A stretch of DNA of 64,000 bases from Diphasiastrum complanatum (lineage: Eukaryota > Streptophyta > Lycopodiopsida > Lycopodiales > Lycopodiaceae), in contig CM055108.1 in assembly GCA_029204225.1 (NCBI GenBank), forward strand, positions 49,052,996 through 49,116,995, in the 5' to 3' direction. The notes below the pieces were generated by a model. The model saw only the letters and a list, made by a program, of their open reading frames with translations, made no database searches and was not told the DNA's origin. Made by a program: the position numbers and the translations under genes. Below are positions 10,276-20,702 of this stretch, piece by piece (within the stretch, counting starts at the first letter, position 1; each line of letters begins with the position of its first letter).

Positions 10276-11538
10276 GTTATTGTTCACAAAGAGAGTGGGT
10301 CCAATTGATCTCTAAGACCCATCTTACAATTTTTTTTCGATCACTCTACAAGTCTTCGGGGCTTTGAAAATCTAGCACAAAGTTCTTTGGTTACTATGCA
10401 TATCGTTGGTTTGTGTATTTCATCTTTTCTCCAACACTACTCATAAGATAGTCTTCTAGGAGATACCTTCATTGGTTGCTATACTTTTTGTAATGACCTC
10501 TCAAAGTTACCAAAATAGTCCATATCATATCCTAGTTTGGCACTTCTTATTCAAGAGCGCTATTTTATGAGGTACCTAGCTTACCATATGCATCAAAGTG
10601 CATAGATAGGCAAACGTAGCCAAGATTTGCAACAAAGATTTAAGGAAACACTACCTACTATGAGACAAACATATGCAATTGATTTTGGGTACAATTAGAT
10701 GAGGCTTAGACTACTACGCATCATTTTGTCACTTCAAATAACTTGGTGTAATATTAGGATTTGGAACTTTTGGCCTATTACTACATTTATATGGCACTCA
10801 TGGTCTATTAGGTTGACATGAGATCTCATAATAAAATTAATGTTTGTGCCTTTATGTTGCATTCCTCATCCATCTGGCTGGAATGGTATATCAATGTATG
10901 CAACAGAGTCCTCAATGATAATGCATGCTTTTATTTCTCTTGATCTAGCATGGTGGTACAAAGTAGCAATTGTTAATGTTGTTTTTTGGCTACTACTTCA
11001 ACAGATTGATTTTAATAGCTTGTATGGTATATGCAATTCTGGCAAGTTCCACTCCGGTGTATGAATCTTTCTAGCATCTAGTGTTTTATGGCAATCTTTG
11101 CAACATCTAATAGAGACTATCTTTTTAAGGATCAACAGTTATAAGCCATATATGCACAACACGACATAAGCCCCCTCCGCGACCCCTACACCAGCCACAA
11201 GTGCAACATGCTTCCATAATAAGCAAATGGACTAAATACAAAAAAGCTTCTTCTTACATCAGTTTAGCATCATCCTAGTTCAACTTAGCTTTAAATTCAA
11301 ATTTGCTTGTTATTATCATCATACTTATGGAGGAGACCAACATATTTTGCTGTATCACAATATATGTAACACTATGTAATGTTTTGGTAGATTTGCTAGC
11401 TAAATACTAACATTATCTATTCAATCAGCAAACCATGGACGTGCAAACTTTAACAATCATAGTACCTATTCAAAATCATAAATAGGCAAAAGCATATCAT
11501 ACAAAAACTATTCACTATTTTAGGCAAATGTAGGATAT
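10276..11538. other. Intronic sequence, nothing recognised
   Basis: Left of the 11539-11747 exon and inside the AT-AC intron. AT-rich, with no supported coding, RNA or terminal-repeat signal. The U12 5' splice site lies at its right edge (11538-11530 on the minus strand). Confidence 0.5.
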
Positions 11539-11747
11539 CTCAACCCCATCTTCAAAGCTTGCTTCAAGGGAGTTAACAAGGCTGAGATGTCAATCAATGA
11601 AGGAGGCGCAGATAAACATAACTGAAGACACGATGCAAGAAGCTCATATTTGTAGCGTCTGCTGGCTACCAACACTTCCTGCAAATAGTGCCGAAATATT
11701 GTGGGATTATCCAATCCAACAGAAGAAACAAAAAGCTCTTCTTGCAC
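11539..11747 (-). CDS. DNA-PKcs internal exon (second of three seen)
   Basis: A 209-bp internal exon, 69 codons plus two bases. It begins in phase 0 after a classic acceptor (TTGTGCAG/GTGCAAG at 11748/11747). The encoded helical segment contains YKYELLASCLQLCLS and PLKQALKMGLR, matching the animal DNA-PKcs stretches YKDELLASCLTFLLS and ALQMAFKLGLS. It ends AG at 11540-11539, directly before ATATCC, leaving a codon to be completed by the G at 902. The upstream exon also ends in phase 0, so the two join without shifting frame. The region belongs to the N-terminal HEAT-repeat arm. The frame is open with no damage, consistent with a functional gene. Confidence 0.85.
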
Positions 11748-12273
11748 CTGCACAACATAAGAAACGTCAAACTACTGACATGAAAGAGAAGAGCACAAAT
11801 AATACAAGTAATTGAGCATCCAAAAGTCATATTGTTGGAGTGTAAACCTTATTTAATTAGCTATATAAAATTTAAACTCGCAAAAGTCAATTTTCTCCTG
11901 CTACTTAGATATATTGTATTCAAAGTCCATATCACACGACATACCTATTGCAAGAGGTGTCTCCTAGGATATATTGTTATAGTAGATGTTATAGTCCACT
12001 AGCATGAAACAAAATAGATGATCTAAATTGCTAGCTGTAACTAATCAAGCATCCTAACCATTATAATTGAAACTCAAAAATCAAACTAAACTACCACGTT
12101 CACAAGTTAAAAGTTAGAAGAGGCGATGGTCCACAATAGGGTAAAAATGTCTACATCAAAGGAATTCGCAAGATAGGAAGGAGCGCAGAAAGGAAAGGAC
12201 TAATCACGAGAGGCACATAACTAGATGGCGGGACAGATCAAGAGAGGGAGCACAAAAAACGGGGCCAAGGGGA
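11748..12273. other. Intronic sequence, nothing recognised
   Basis: Upstream flank of the 11539-11747 exon in transcript sense. It contains the pyrimidine tract and CAG acceptor at its left edge and no other feature I can support. Confidence 0.5.
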
Positions 12274-12295
12274 GGAGAGAGAGAAAGCTTTACTA

Positions 12296-12326
12296 ATATC
12301 TTTTCCATGCCAAAGGCATATAAGAC
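12296..12326 (-). other. LINE 3'-end hairpin (LINE-10)
   Basis: On the minus strand GTCTTAT, then ATGCC-TTT-GGCAT as a perfect inner stem, then AAAGATAT pairing partly with the outer arm, followed by TTAGTAAAGCTTT and a short CT tract. Confidence 0.75.
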
Positions 12327-13158
12327 AAAAAGCACATGTCAAGTATGTGTTGCAAATGGGAGCATATAAAACATCTCCAATAACAGTAAAAATAAATGTA
12401 CGAAATATGACTGCTAATGTCATTACAAAATGAAAATCAAAATGAGCGTCTGACTATCAAAACAGCGTAATGGTAATGGTAATGGCATGTTGTCATCAAA
12501 TCCTGCTATGACTGCAGAAAGAGGTAATGGGTACAGTTGGAGGTAAGTCCAATGTATGCAACGGCCGTTATCGAGGAGTCGTTTGTGAGTGTGTCTCCTC
12601 ATGGTGTGACTAGTACCTCTATGAATAGGACCCTGAGTAGTGCGTCGTCTCTCGTCTCTGTGTTAGGAGACATCATTATCCTCGCTGTCGTCCAAGACTA
12701 GAACGATCCGTGATTTCCTGCAAGAGAAGGACATGAATTGGAGTTGTGTGACAGAGTAACTCCGCTAAACTGGCTGACGTATATGCTGCTATAGTAAAAA
12801 CACATCTCTCTAACCATGAGTGCAACACAACGTGGATCCTCATATTGTATAATGGATCTCAGTGTAGCAGATGCATCTCAAAACAAGCAATGATACATCT
12901 GAATAAGAAATGTTCCTCAATCTCCACCTCGGACACAAATGACAAATCCTCTCCTCCCATGGGATACCTTGAAAGAGTCCGATCTCAATCTCAAGCTAGT
13001 GCGATGAAACCCGAAGCTGACCCAATACAAATCTCAGACCATGTGATAATCCTAAACCTAAATAGCGAAGTAGCACTTGGACCCCTACTATGTGCCTCTC
13101 CAAAAAATGGGTCTGATAATAGTCAGGTTTAACCCCCTAACTGGCACTTGCCATGCTC

Positions 13159-13577
13159 CAATGTTTCCTTGAAACGCGTTCGAAACAGGCTGTACAAAAC
13201 GACCCCGTTTCAGTGTTCGAAACGACTCCCGAAACCACACCATAAGCTTTGTAGTATGTACTGGCAATGGGCATGAACAGATTCTCGCAACCTAATAACC
13301 TATCCATGACAGTATCAATAATTGACTGAGGAAAGTGACCATAGTCACCATACACAGCTTCTCCTCTTGAAATTGCATTCTCTAGAGCATTCTCATTAAA
13401 TTGGATGTATCTACTTGTTACTAGACTTTCTATGACATCTGTAAACCCCAAAAACCCTCAAAAACACATTTTTGAAAAAAAAAAAAAAAAGCTAAAATTT
13501 CTTTCCCGTTTCGAACCTGAACCAAACGTTTCATACGCGTTTCTAAATGATGTACGAAATGAGCCCATGACACATTG
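13159..13577. mobile_element. 419-bp TIR DNA element inserted in LINE-10
   Basis: Starts CAATGTTTC and ends GACACATTG, a near-perfect 9-bp inverted pair. It is flanked by TGCTC (13154-13158) and CACTC (13578-13582), where uninterrupted LINE copies have CGCTC, so a 5-bp target duplication decayed at its CpG is likely. LINE homology stops and resumes at these points. It carries an open stretch on the minus strand (IQFNENALENAISRGEAVY) shared with a second copy at 44397-44745. Class unknown; hAT-like is possible but the duplication is short for that. Confidence 0.6.
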
Positions 13578-14552
13578 CACTCCAACGATATGACTTTCGG
13601 ATACTCAATCAAGACATGCTCTGTACAGGAATCGTTTGATGTAGACATTGGTACTCGATGGGAAATCTATGACAAAAATGCCAAGTGTGTCAAGCGAGAG
13701 ACCTTAAAGAAGCATGATAATCGAAAACCCTGGCTATGAAAATGCTGAGATGAGGTGAGTGCTACCTATGCGTGTCTCTACTCATCCAAGGAGAACAATC
13801 TAACTTTCTAGATATACATGATTTAGTCAAAAGATAGTGTCAAGCTATAGAGGTGCAACTAGAAACTCTGCTAGAATGATCTGATGTGGGACGGAGGGCT
13901 TAGCCCATATCATATGTGATAGCATAAGGATCTGTAAGCGAGAGATACTGGCCCAATCAAATGAAGTGAGACTTGTACACCATGCCTCTGCTACATATAA
14001 TGTTGTGGGGATTATAACAGTATCAAAGAGATGACAGTTATTCGGGGCGTCCTGGATAAACTTCCAAAAACAGAAGTTGTATGGCTAGACAAGGGAGGCA
14101 TGTCCCTTCCCAAGTCTAGCTACAACGGTGAACGCACGCCAAAAGGCACCTGTGGAGGAACTATATAGAGAGTCCACGAGGGGTTTCCCTTCGCGTTCTT
14201 GATAGGCGCATTTTTTACGACGGAGTGTATGGTGGAGAGATCGACAATCAGTATGAAGAGCAAGTGGATCATGTAAGTGGACATGGGCAACACGAGAGTG
14301 TAAGGAGAGACAGTAGTCATTGAACCAGGGAGGCTGAATAGGACGAGATTTTTTAGATGGACATCTATAGGGTTTCAATGGAAAAGATATTGAGGCAATA
14401 GTATGAAGTGAGGTGGTGAGAAAATCGGCCTATGCAATAGACTGTCATGTGGAAAGTGGTACAGTAGTGAAGTAAGACCTTGTTAAGTTGCGATGTAAGG
14501 GTGATCAAATATATCGTGTGGCAAAGGTGGGATCCCTAATACATTCATCTCC

Positions 14553-15110
14553 AAAAAGTGACACCAATAAAAATCAAGTTTGACACCCACTAGACCAAGC
14601 CAGGCTCAATTATGATAAGCTCTATAGATTTTCTCTGATTGATGGGTACCTAAGGGAAGGACATAGATGGAGATGCCCAGTGTGTCAAGGATGCAAGATA
14701 CTGAGAAAACCAAGCCAACTAATAGCTCTGACTAGGTAAGCGTTGAGATGAGATGAGAGCAACCTGTGTATATCTCTCCTTAAAAGCCTGAAATTCACTG
14801 AATCGCTGGATATATGTGATGAGCTAGAGTATGGCATCAAGGTACATGGTCAGGACCGCAAACTTTTGAAGGATGATCTGGTGTGGAAGTGAGAGCTTAG
14901 CCCATATCATATGCAAAATCATAAGGAGCTATACTCGCAAGATATTGGACCAATCAGATGAGGTAAGAATGCCATGTTGCTATTGCTGCATTTAAGGCTG
15001 TGGGAAAAATCATGATGTCAAAAAAGCCGATACTTATGGAAATAGACTTAAGAAAGTAGAATCTCTCCAATTGGTCAAGGGAAGCATGACCCTTCCCCCA
15101 CGAAAGAAAG
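14553..15110 (-). pseudogene. LINE-11 fragment
   Basis: Degraded sequence downstream of reverse transcriptase, recognisable by alignment with the same part of LINE-10 and LINE-2 (the segment around HMIWAKPS and QIILAEF in LINE-10). Both ends are lost and no 3' hairpin is present. Confidence 0.5.
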
Positions 15111-15570
15111 ACAAAAGGAGAGGGCTAGTAGCAAGCTAGCAATGGGCTTGTCGAAAAGAGCTTAAAAGTGGCTCTATGAATGTAAAATTCAGCTAAACTG
15201 AACTCAATTAGACTATTTTAGGATAGAACAAGTTGATCTATCACCTAGAATAACTAGTTGAAAGGCAATTTAATGAAACGAAGGGGTGATGTGATGGCAA
15301 AGGGAAAACAGGAAAAGAGGACTATTTTCCAAAAAAGGGTGGAGGAGAAACAAGTCTTATCCTGAACTACTCAGGATACGGCTCCAGCAGAAGTATACAG
15401 GCCTCGAGCTTCGGCTACAACTACAGACCCTTTTGTTGCAACTACAGCGATTGAGCAGCTTCAACAATCGGCTGCAGCAACGATGAGGTATGCACATACA
15501 AGGCTAAGAAATTGAGAGAGAAATTTTACAAAAATTTATTAAAGTCCATGGTACCAAATCTAAATAAGAT

Positions 15571-15572
<2 letters not shown>

Positions 15573-15628
<56 letters not shown>
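15573..15628 (+). repeat. (GA)n microsatellite, tail of LINE-2
   Basis: About 56 bp of GA, that is (CT)n in LINE sense. Between it and the 3' hairpin lie TTCTAA and TAA short repeats. Confidence 0.95.
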
Positions 15629-15631
<3 letters not shown>

Positions 15632-15654
15632 AGAATTAGAATTATTATTATTAA

Positions 15655-15685
15655 CGTCTTCTGGTACCCAAAGGTACATAAGACG
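15655..15685 (-). other. LINE 3'-end hairpin (LINE-2)
   Basis: On the minus strand CGTCTT pairs with AAGACG, with an inner TGTACC/GGTACCA stem and a TTT loop (one bulged C). TTAATA follows immediately. Confidence 0.8.
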
Positions 15686-15868
15686 AAAGAGAGTACAAAA
15701 GGTGAGGATCATTGTCCGCATACGGACTTATTTACTAGTAGAAAAGAGAAGAAGACAAGAAACCAGCATATCTATCTCACTATCTCTAAGAAGAAGAAAT
15801 ATCCAAGCTTGACCACCAGCTTGCGAGGGTACAATGCAAGAGCTTAACCACCTGCTCTGCGGAGGAGA

Positions 15869-18800
15869 CTAGCTACGAGTAAGCTGAAAATAATGAGTGA
15901 TAGTAGTAGTGGAGCGTGCTGTAGACTGGCGAGAAGCCCGTGAAGATCTAGTGATCCTGGATCTAGCGAAACGATGTGAGGACTTCAAAATCCAAAACGG
16001 AAATGTCCTCTCTGTCTCGCTTCTGGAAAAACTGGGTAATATGAGCCTGGCTATGATCCATATCTGTGGTAGGTAGAAGTGAAGCTCGTAGAGTATACAT
16101 CTCTCTCAATAGAAGACCTACACATCTGGAGTCTGGATACTCGAGGAACGATCGCAACGTGAGAGGGGTATCTCTGTATAAAAAATGGTAACGCCCCCTG
16201 ATCTCATAATATATTGAACAGCGAAAGATGAAATGGAACTCATCCTCCATCTCATGAAGAGAAAAAGCTAACATATCCTCTGCAATCTGGGAATGAGCGT
16301 GTACCTACCCGTCTCAATAGCCAGCTGATGAGAAGAGACTCGGAGCTGTCCCATACGGTATCGCAGACCAAAAGATAATGGTTGTGTAAGATATGCTGGA
16401 AGGACAGGGGTACCCGTAGTATCCAACCGTAGTAGATGTCTGCCATAGAAATGTATCTTGACCTTATCAGAGTCGGGTTGTGACCATATAGTGCGTATGT
16501 AGCTACGATAAATATGTTGTCTGAAAACCAACAATGCTTGGTCCCCTGTCCAGCAATGGTGCGTGATGAAGTGAGAGCAGCAACAATATATCTGGAAGTG
16601 TCTAACTCTGATATCCTATGAAGAAAGGTAATGATCTGAAACATAGCATCGATAACCAGGGGAGGGGAAGCAAACTCCACTAATATGATATCATCTGCCT
16701 AATCATCCTGCTAAGCATGAGAATCTGGATACGAGTAAGATCCCTCCACGTATCACGTGATAAATCCGGACACCATGTCTCAGCAGAGTATAAAACAACC
16801 GGGGAGACAGTGGTACAAAATAGTAAGCATCTGGTAGCAGGGTCCTCTACATAATATGTGGAGCAGAATCTCTCCATATGAACAAGAGAAGTGTGCCCCT
16901 TACGGAGTCTGGTGAGGGCTGCCGGTCGGAATGTGAGTAGCGGACCAGAAAAAAGTACTCCCAAATAAGTGTAAGAGTCACAATCTCAATCGGTAGCCCA
17001 TCATACTAGAAGGTCACATCTCTCATATGTTGTCTATTGGTGTTGAACCATAATCTTGGTCTTCTTAGTATTAACTGTCAATCCCCAAAGCTGACAGAAG
17101 TGATGTAAAGTAGAGAAGTGTCTCTGTAAGCCAGCTGCAGAGGATGAGAGAAGAACCACATCATCAGCGTATAGGAGAATGGGGATAATAATATCTGCTA
17201 AGGGACAGCCCTCTCCACCTTCCTCTCGAATACTCCGCTCGAGGTCATCAATATATAGTGCAAAGAGAGTAGGAGATAAGGGGCAACCCTGCTTCACTCC
17301 AATGGTAGAATGGATCAGCGAGGACCAACCACTACCGTCCCTGAACTGCGCCCAAACTCGCTCATATAAAGTAATGATCGCGGCAATAGTCTCGTCTATG
17401 AAGCCAAGCGAAGATAATCTCTGGAAAACGAGGTGTCTCGGAACTGAGTCAAAAGCTTTGCGGAAGTCCACAAAGCAACAATAAACTCTCTGTCTCTGAT
17501 GTCGTGCCTCCTCAATGATGCATCGTAAAATGAAAATCTAATCTGAGGTAGAGTATCCTAGTCTGAACCCAGCCTGACCCATAGCATGTAAATCCTCAGT
17601 CTCAACATAAGATCCAGTAACCGTCTGTAAAATGGAACCATAAATCTTAGCCAAAGTGTGACCAATCATAATCGTACGGTAGTTTTCTACATTTATGGGA
17701 TCACCTGCCTTGAGAATGGGATGAAGAATATTAGTACACCATGCGGTAGGAAAACCAGAGGTCACAGCAGTGTTAAAAGCGTGAGCAATGGGCGAGATAA
17801 GATGTGCTACAAGTTTCAGGAAATCCACATTTAGAGAATCATAGTCAGTGGCTTTATGAAGTTTGGCATGGTTAATGGCATTTTCAACCATGTGTGGAGT
17901 AAAAAGCGTGCAGCGGGCAGGTCGTGGTGAGAGTAAGGTAGGAGGGGAGTCTAGGGTATAAAGTTTTGTGGCATACTCAACCCAAGATTCGGTTGCTATG
18001 GGGGCCAAAGACGAAGAGGATCTGGAGAAATGTTTCCAGAAAAAGGAGGAGGAAGAGGAATCTAAAGAATCGATCAGCTTTTGGCAGAATGATCGTAGGT
18101 ATGTTATCTCTTTGTTCTGGTAGCTTTACGATACTTTTTCTGGTGTTGTTTGAGTGTTGCAGGGGAGTGTAATCTGGCATTTGCCACATGTTTGTGAAGA
18201 GAGCAACATTCTGCATCATACCAGCGGTTGTGAACACGTCTATGAGATGATATCGTCTTGGTGGGGAAAGATGAGGACGCTGCAGATAAGAGGGATTTAG
18301 AGAGAAAAGAGGCTTGTTGCTCAACTGATGCCCTGAAAGGGAAATGAGTAAGTAGTTGGGACAGGGTTGTGGTGTAGTTGGCGAGTCCAGAGTGAGCAAA
18401 AGGACGTTTGTTAGTAGAAGAGGAGCGTGGAACTTTAGAAGACGGGGTTATGTGACCCAGTGAGAGGTGTAGGAGTGAGTGATCAGAAATGGTAGGAGGT
18501 GTAATGTGAGGGATCAAAGCAGGTGATCCAATACCGTAGTCAACTACACTATGTCCTCCACCATGAGGATAACATGTAAACGCTGATGAGGAAGGCCACT
18601 GTGTGAGGCCATTCAAGATGGCCAGAGAATGTGTCTCCGCAGGAGTAATCAACTGCTCTCCAAAAGATGTAACTGAAGTGTGTGCATCCTGTGATACTCG
18701 ATCAAATCCCATATCCAGAGGATGAAGTCGAAGAACATCAGTATCTGCATGAAATTTTGTCTGTCTGGAGCCAGTACGAGCGTTGAAATCTCCTGCTAAT

Positions 18801-19240
18801 AAAATGTAGCCCTGCTGAGAAAAAACAGCAATATCATCTGAGAGTGCCTGCAATGGGTCCCCACCAAATTCAGCAAACGAAGTCTGTGGAGCGAAGTAAC
18901 ATACATCCATATAAATGTCCTGAGGTAATCCCAATAATGAACCAATAGTATGTAGCCATATATATCGAGCATACGGATCTTGCTTAACCATCTTAACTGT
19001 CGTGGCTCTGTATAAACAAGCTACTCCGCCAGATCCACGACAAGTTTTTCCCCTCACAAATGGGCGAAAAACCGAATGCCAAGAGTAATCCTGTATCTGT
19101 GAAAGAGGATGATATAAGGACTCGTGAGTTTCAGCCAACAACAGAATGTCACATTTGCTTATAAAATCAGTAAAATCTCCTGCTGATGATGATGATAAGA
19201 AACCATTGCAATTCCAGAAGCCAAGTCTCAGAATGGTAGG
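15869..19240 (-). pseudogene. LINE-2 ORF2: endonuclease, reverse transcriptase, CCHC
   Basis: Reading from 19240 down: APE-type endonuclease with WNCNG, LLAETHESL, LAGDFNARTGSRQT and ISDHSLLHLS, all key residues intact. A His/Arg-rich linker (about 18.1-18.3 kb) follows, then reverse transcriptase with NYRTIMIGHT, CFVDFRKAFDSVPRH, GVKQGCPLSPTLFALY and the catalytic YADDVVLLS (about 17.19 kb). After that YTYLGVLFSGP, and a C-terminal Cys/His cluster around 16.2 kb. The stop is at 15871-15869. The endonuclease nicks target DNA and the polymerase copies element RNA at the nick. At least five frame breaks (near 18.1, 17.5, 17.0, 16.68 and 16.25 kb) inactivate it. Confidence 0.85.
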
Positions 19241-19252
19241 GGATCTCGGGCA

Positions 19253-19270
19253 GCTCCTAAACCCGGGAGC
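19253..19270 (-). other. Inter-ORF hairpin (LINE-2)
   Basis: Stem GCTCC/GGAGC between ORF1 and ORF2, flanked by GGGG and CCCC runs. The same arrangement occurs at 61472-61489. Confidence 0.5.
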
Positions 19271-19319
19271 CCCAAGTTCCTAGTGCGAGAGGAGGTCAAA
19301 ATATCTTGGTTTGCCGTTG

Positions 19320-20187
19320 TTAATGAATAATCTTTTTCCTTGCTAACCATTGGGTATTTGTCAAATCATCATCCATATAAATGAAAGTGCCTTTGAGTTT
19401 TCTTCTAAGCCGAAGGGCTGCATTGCATTGTTGAAGAGAGCGAAATTTGATAAAAAGAACGTTGTCGTCAAATTTACTACGCCATGCCGTATCAAATCCA
19501 TCAACAACATGAGATAACTTGGAAACGAGTTCTAGCTTGTTCATCCAAAACTATCTCCAAATTGTTATCCATCATAGAGGCTGAGATATGGGGGTGATTA
19601 CCTTGTTTGAGGATCGATGTCGTTTCTTCAACCTGTTTTGCAAGTGATGAGAGTTTGCTACCCATATCATCCGGTTTGAAGAGTGCTGCCCATGTCTTTG
19701 TCTCTTCGACCTGTTTTTCCAAGCAAGATATTTTGTTGGAAGTTTCGTCTGAAAAAGGTACACGTTCAGCAAGCCGTTGCTTAAGATATACATTCTCTTT
19801 CTCAAGCTGCTCCACCCGTTCTTTGACACCCACGAGATCTAGACCCAATTTGCCATTCACTATTTCAAAAAAATGTGATTGTTTCTTAATGCCAAGGATT
19901 TCGTTTCGGATGAAACCAATATCATAGGCATAAAGACTCTCAATAGGCTTGGAAGGAGTGTAATCGACCGTGGACAGCTGACGCGTTTCTGTGATAGCAA
20001 GTGGATTGTCGGTGAAAAGTGCGGGTGCATCAGTGATGCCTTCTAGTGCAGCTAGCGGTGGGATTGCTGTAGGTGAAATAGCAATCCCCTCCCTCTCAGA
20101 TGATGGAGAAGAGGTGAATAGAGGGGGGGGCGTAGGGGCACCCCCCTTTTTCATGGGTGCCATGGAGCTGAGGGTAGCGGTAGGCAA
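19320..20187 (-). pseudogene. LINE-2 ORF1
   Basis: Probable start MAPMKKGGAPTP at about 20163; an ATG slightly upstream (20187) is also in frame. A Pro/Ser-rich N-terminus is followed by a long predicted coiled coil (KERVEQLEKENVYLKQRLAE and SCLEKQVEETKTWAALF). The RRM-like domain is damaged: sequence jumps from EIVLDEQ to KLSHVVDGFDTAWR, missing the NIRVRGI part kept at 61.2 kb, and the last section (FIYMDDDLTNTQ) is in a second frame. Confidence 0.8.
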
Positions 20188-20250
20188 GATTGTGGGTCAG
20201 GTTACCGCCTGCAGGGGCCGTACAGTATCAGAGGAGCGGTACAGGTCAGC

Positions 20251-20702
20251 GAGGAAAGAGAGAGAAAGCTTTATTAATGTCTTTTCCATGGCAAAAGGCA
20301 TATAAGACCAAAAGGAGTACATGTCAAGTATGTGAAAACCATGGGAGCATATATAAACGTCTCCAAGAAAAAACTATGCATAAAAGAAAAATGAGTAATA
20401 TAGTTGTAAACTTCAAACTGCCAATTGTCCATAAGTGGGAGCAAGAGTAGCTACCATGAGTAGAGTAGAGTAGAGTAGTATCAGATAGTGTCAGATATTG
20501 CTGCTGCTGAAAAAAGACGTAATACGAGCAGTATCAGGAGGTATGGGCCGTCGCTGACGTCGTCTAGGAGGGTGAAAACTGTGCACTCTCACAACAAGGC
20601 GAGAAGTGTGAACTGCTGCATGACTATGAGTGATACACTATCTCTGACATCGGTGAGGTGGTATGTCGTTGTCATCGTCGTCGGGCCGTGTCCGTCTCCT
20701 GG
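20251..20702 (-). mobile_element. LINE-12, 5'-truncated LINE 3' end
   Basis: Starts with a short GA-rich tract directly against the 5' end of LINE-2. It has a 3' hairpin (20278-20308), an untranslated region and a trace of an Arg-rich ORF2 C-terminus near 20.5-20.7 kb. It is a typical dead-on-arrival truncated insertion and the second unit of a head-to-tail row. Confidence 0.65.
20278..20308 (-). other. LINE 3'-end hairpin (LINE-12)
   Basis: On the minus strand GTCTTATATGCC-TTTT-GCCATGGAAAAGAC: outer GTCTT/AAGAC with an ATGCC/GCCAT inner arm that pairs imperfectly; ATTAATA follows. Confidence 0.7.

Larger units (their letters stand above)
903..11538 (-). other. 10.6-kb AT-AC, U12-type intron of the DNA-PKcs gene
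   Basis: On the minus strand the intron begins ATATCCTAC at 11538, close to the U12 5' splice consensus ATATCCTTT, and ends TTTGTTAC at 903. The sequence CCTTGAC (917-911) matches the U12 branch consensus (CCTTRAC); its branch A at 912 lies 10 nt before the exon, the short spacing typical of minor-spliceosome introns. Splicing here restores KMGLR/YSPLA, as in animal DNA-PKcs. The intron holds a LINE split by a Ty3 element, a second LINE remnant, a copia scrap and, just upstream of the branch site, an 81-bp GA tract in the transcript sense. No GT donor lies where the homology ends, which supports the AT-AC reading. Confidence 0.78.
12274..14545 (-). pseudogene. LINE-10, internally deleted, interrupted by a TIR element
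   Basis: From the 3' end: a short GA tract and hairpin (12296-12326), an untranslated region, and the degraded C-terminal LGQLRVSSH and ICHLC region near 12.95-13.05 kb. Then a 419-bp TIR insertion (13159-13577), the HLFDTVIIPTTLYVAEAW region near 13.95-14.05 kb, and the linker between endonuclease and reverse transcriptase (LHHTLRRKKCAYQ near 14.2 kb). The polymerase core is absent: the linker (GAFWRAF) is joined directly to RLGKGHASLV, which normally follows reverse transcriptase. Same orientation as the host gene. Confidence 0.7.
15573..20245 (-). mobile_element. LINE-2, near full-length non-LTR retrotransposon
   Basis: The most complete LINE here: 5' leader, ORF1 (19320-20187), inter-ORF hairpin (19253-19270), ORF2 (15869 to about 19240), 3' untranslated region, 3' hairpin (15655-15685) and a (CT)n tail. 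About 4.7 kb, same orientation as the host gene. Both ORFs are damaged, so it is inactive, but motif order and catalytic motifs are easily read. The lineage is L1-like in layout (ORF1 with coiled coil and RRM, APE endonuclease, reverse transcriptase, C-terminal zinc-binding motif), though it lacks a poly(A) tail. The exact clade needs phylogeny. Confidence 0.85.

Noticed and set aside
15512-15847. Frames with RERERE runs (also at 31.7-32.0 and 51.75-52.0 kb)
   Set aside because: Translated GA/CT tracts at LINE tails; no independent coding signal.
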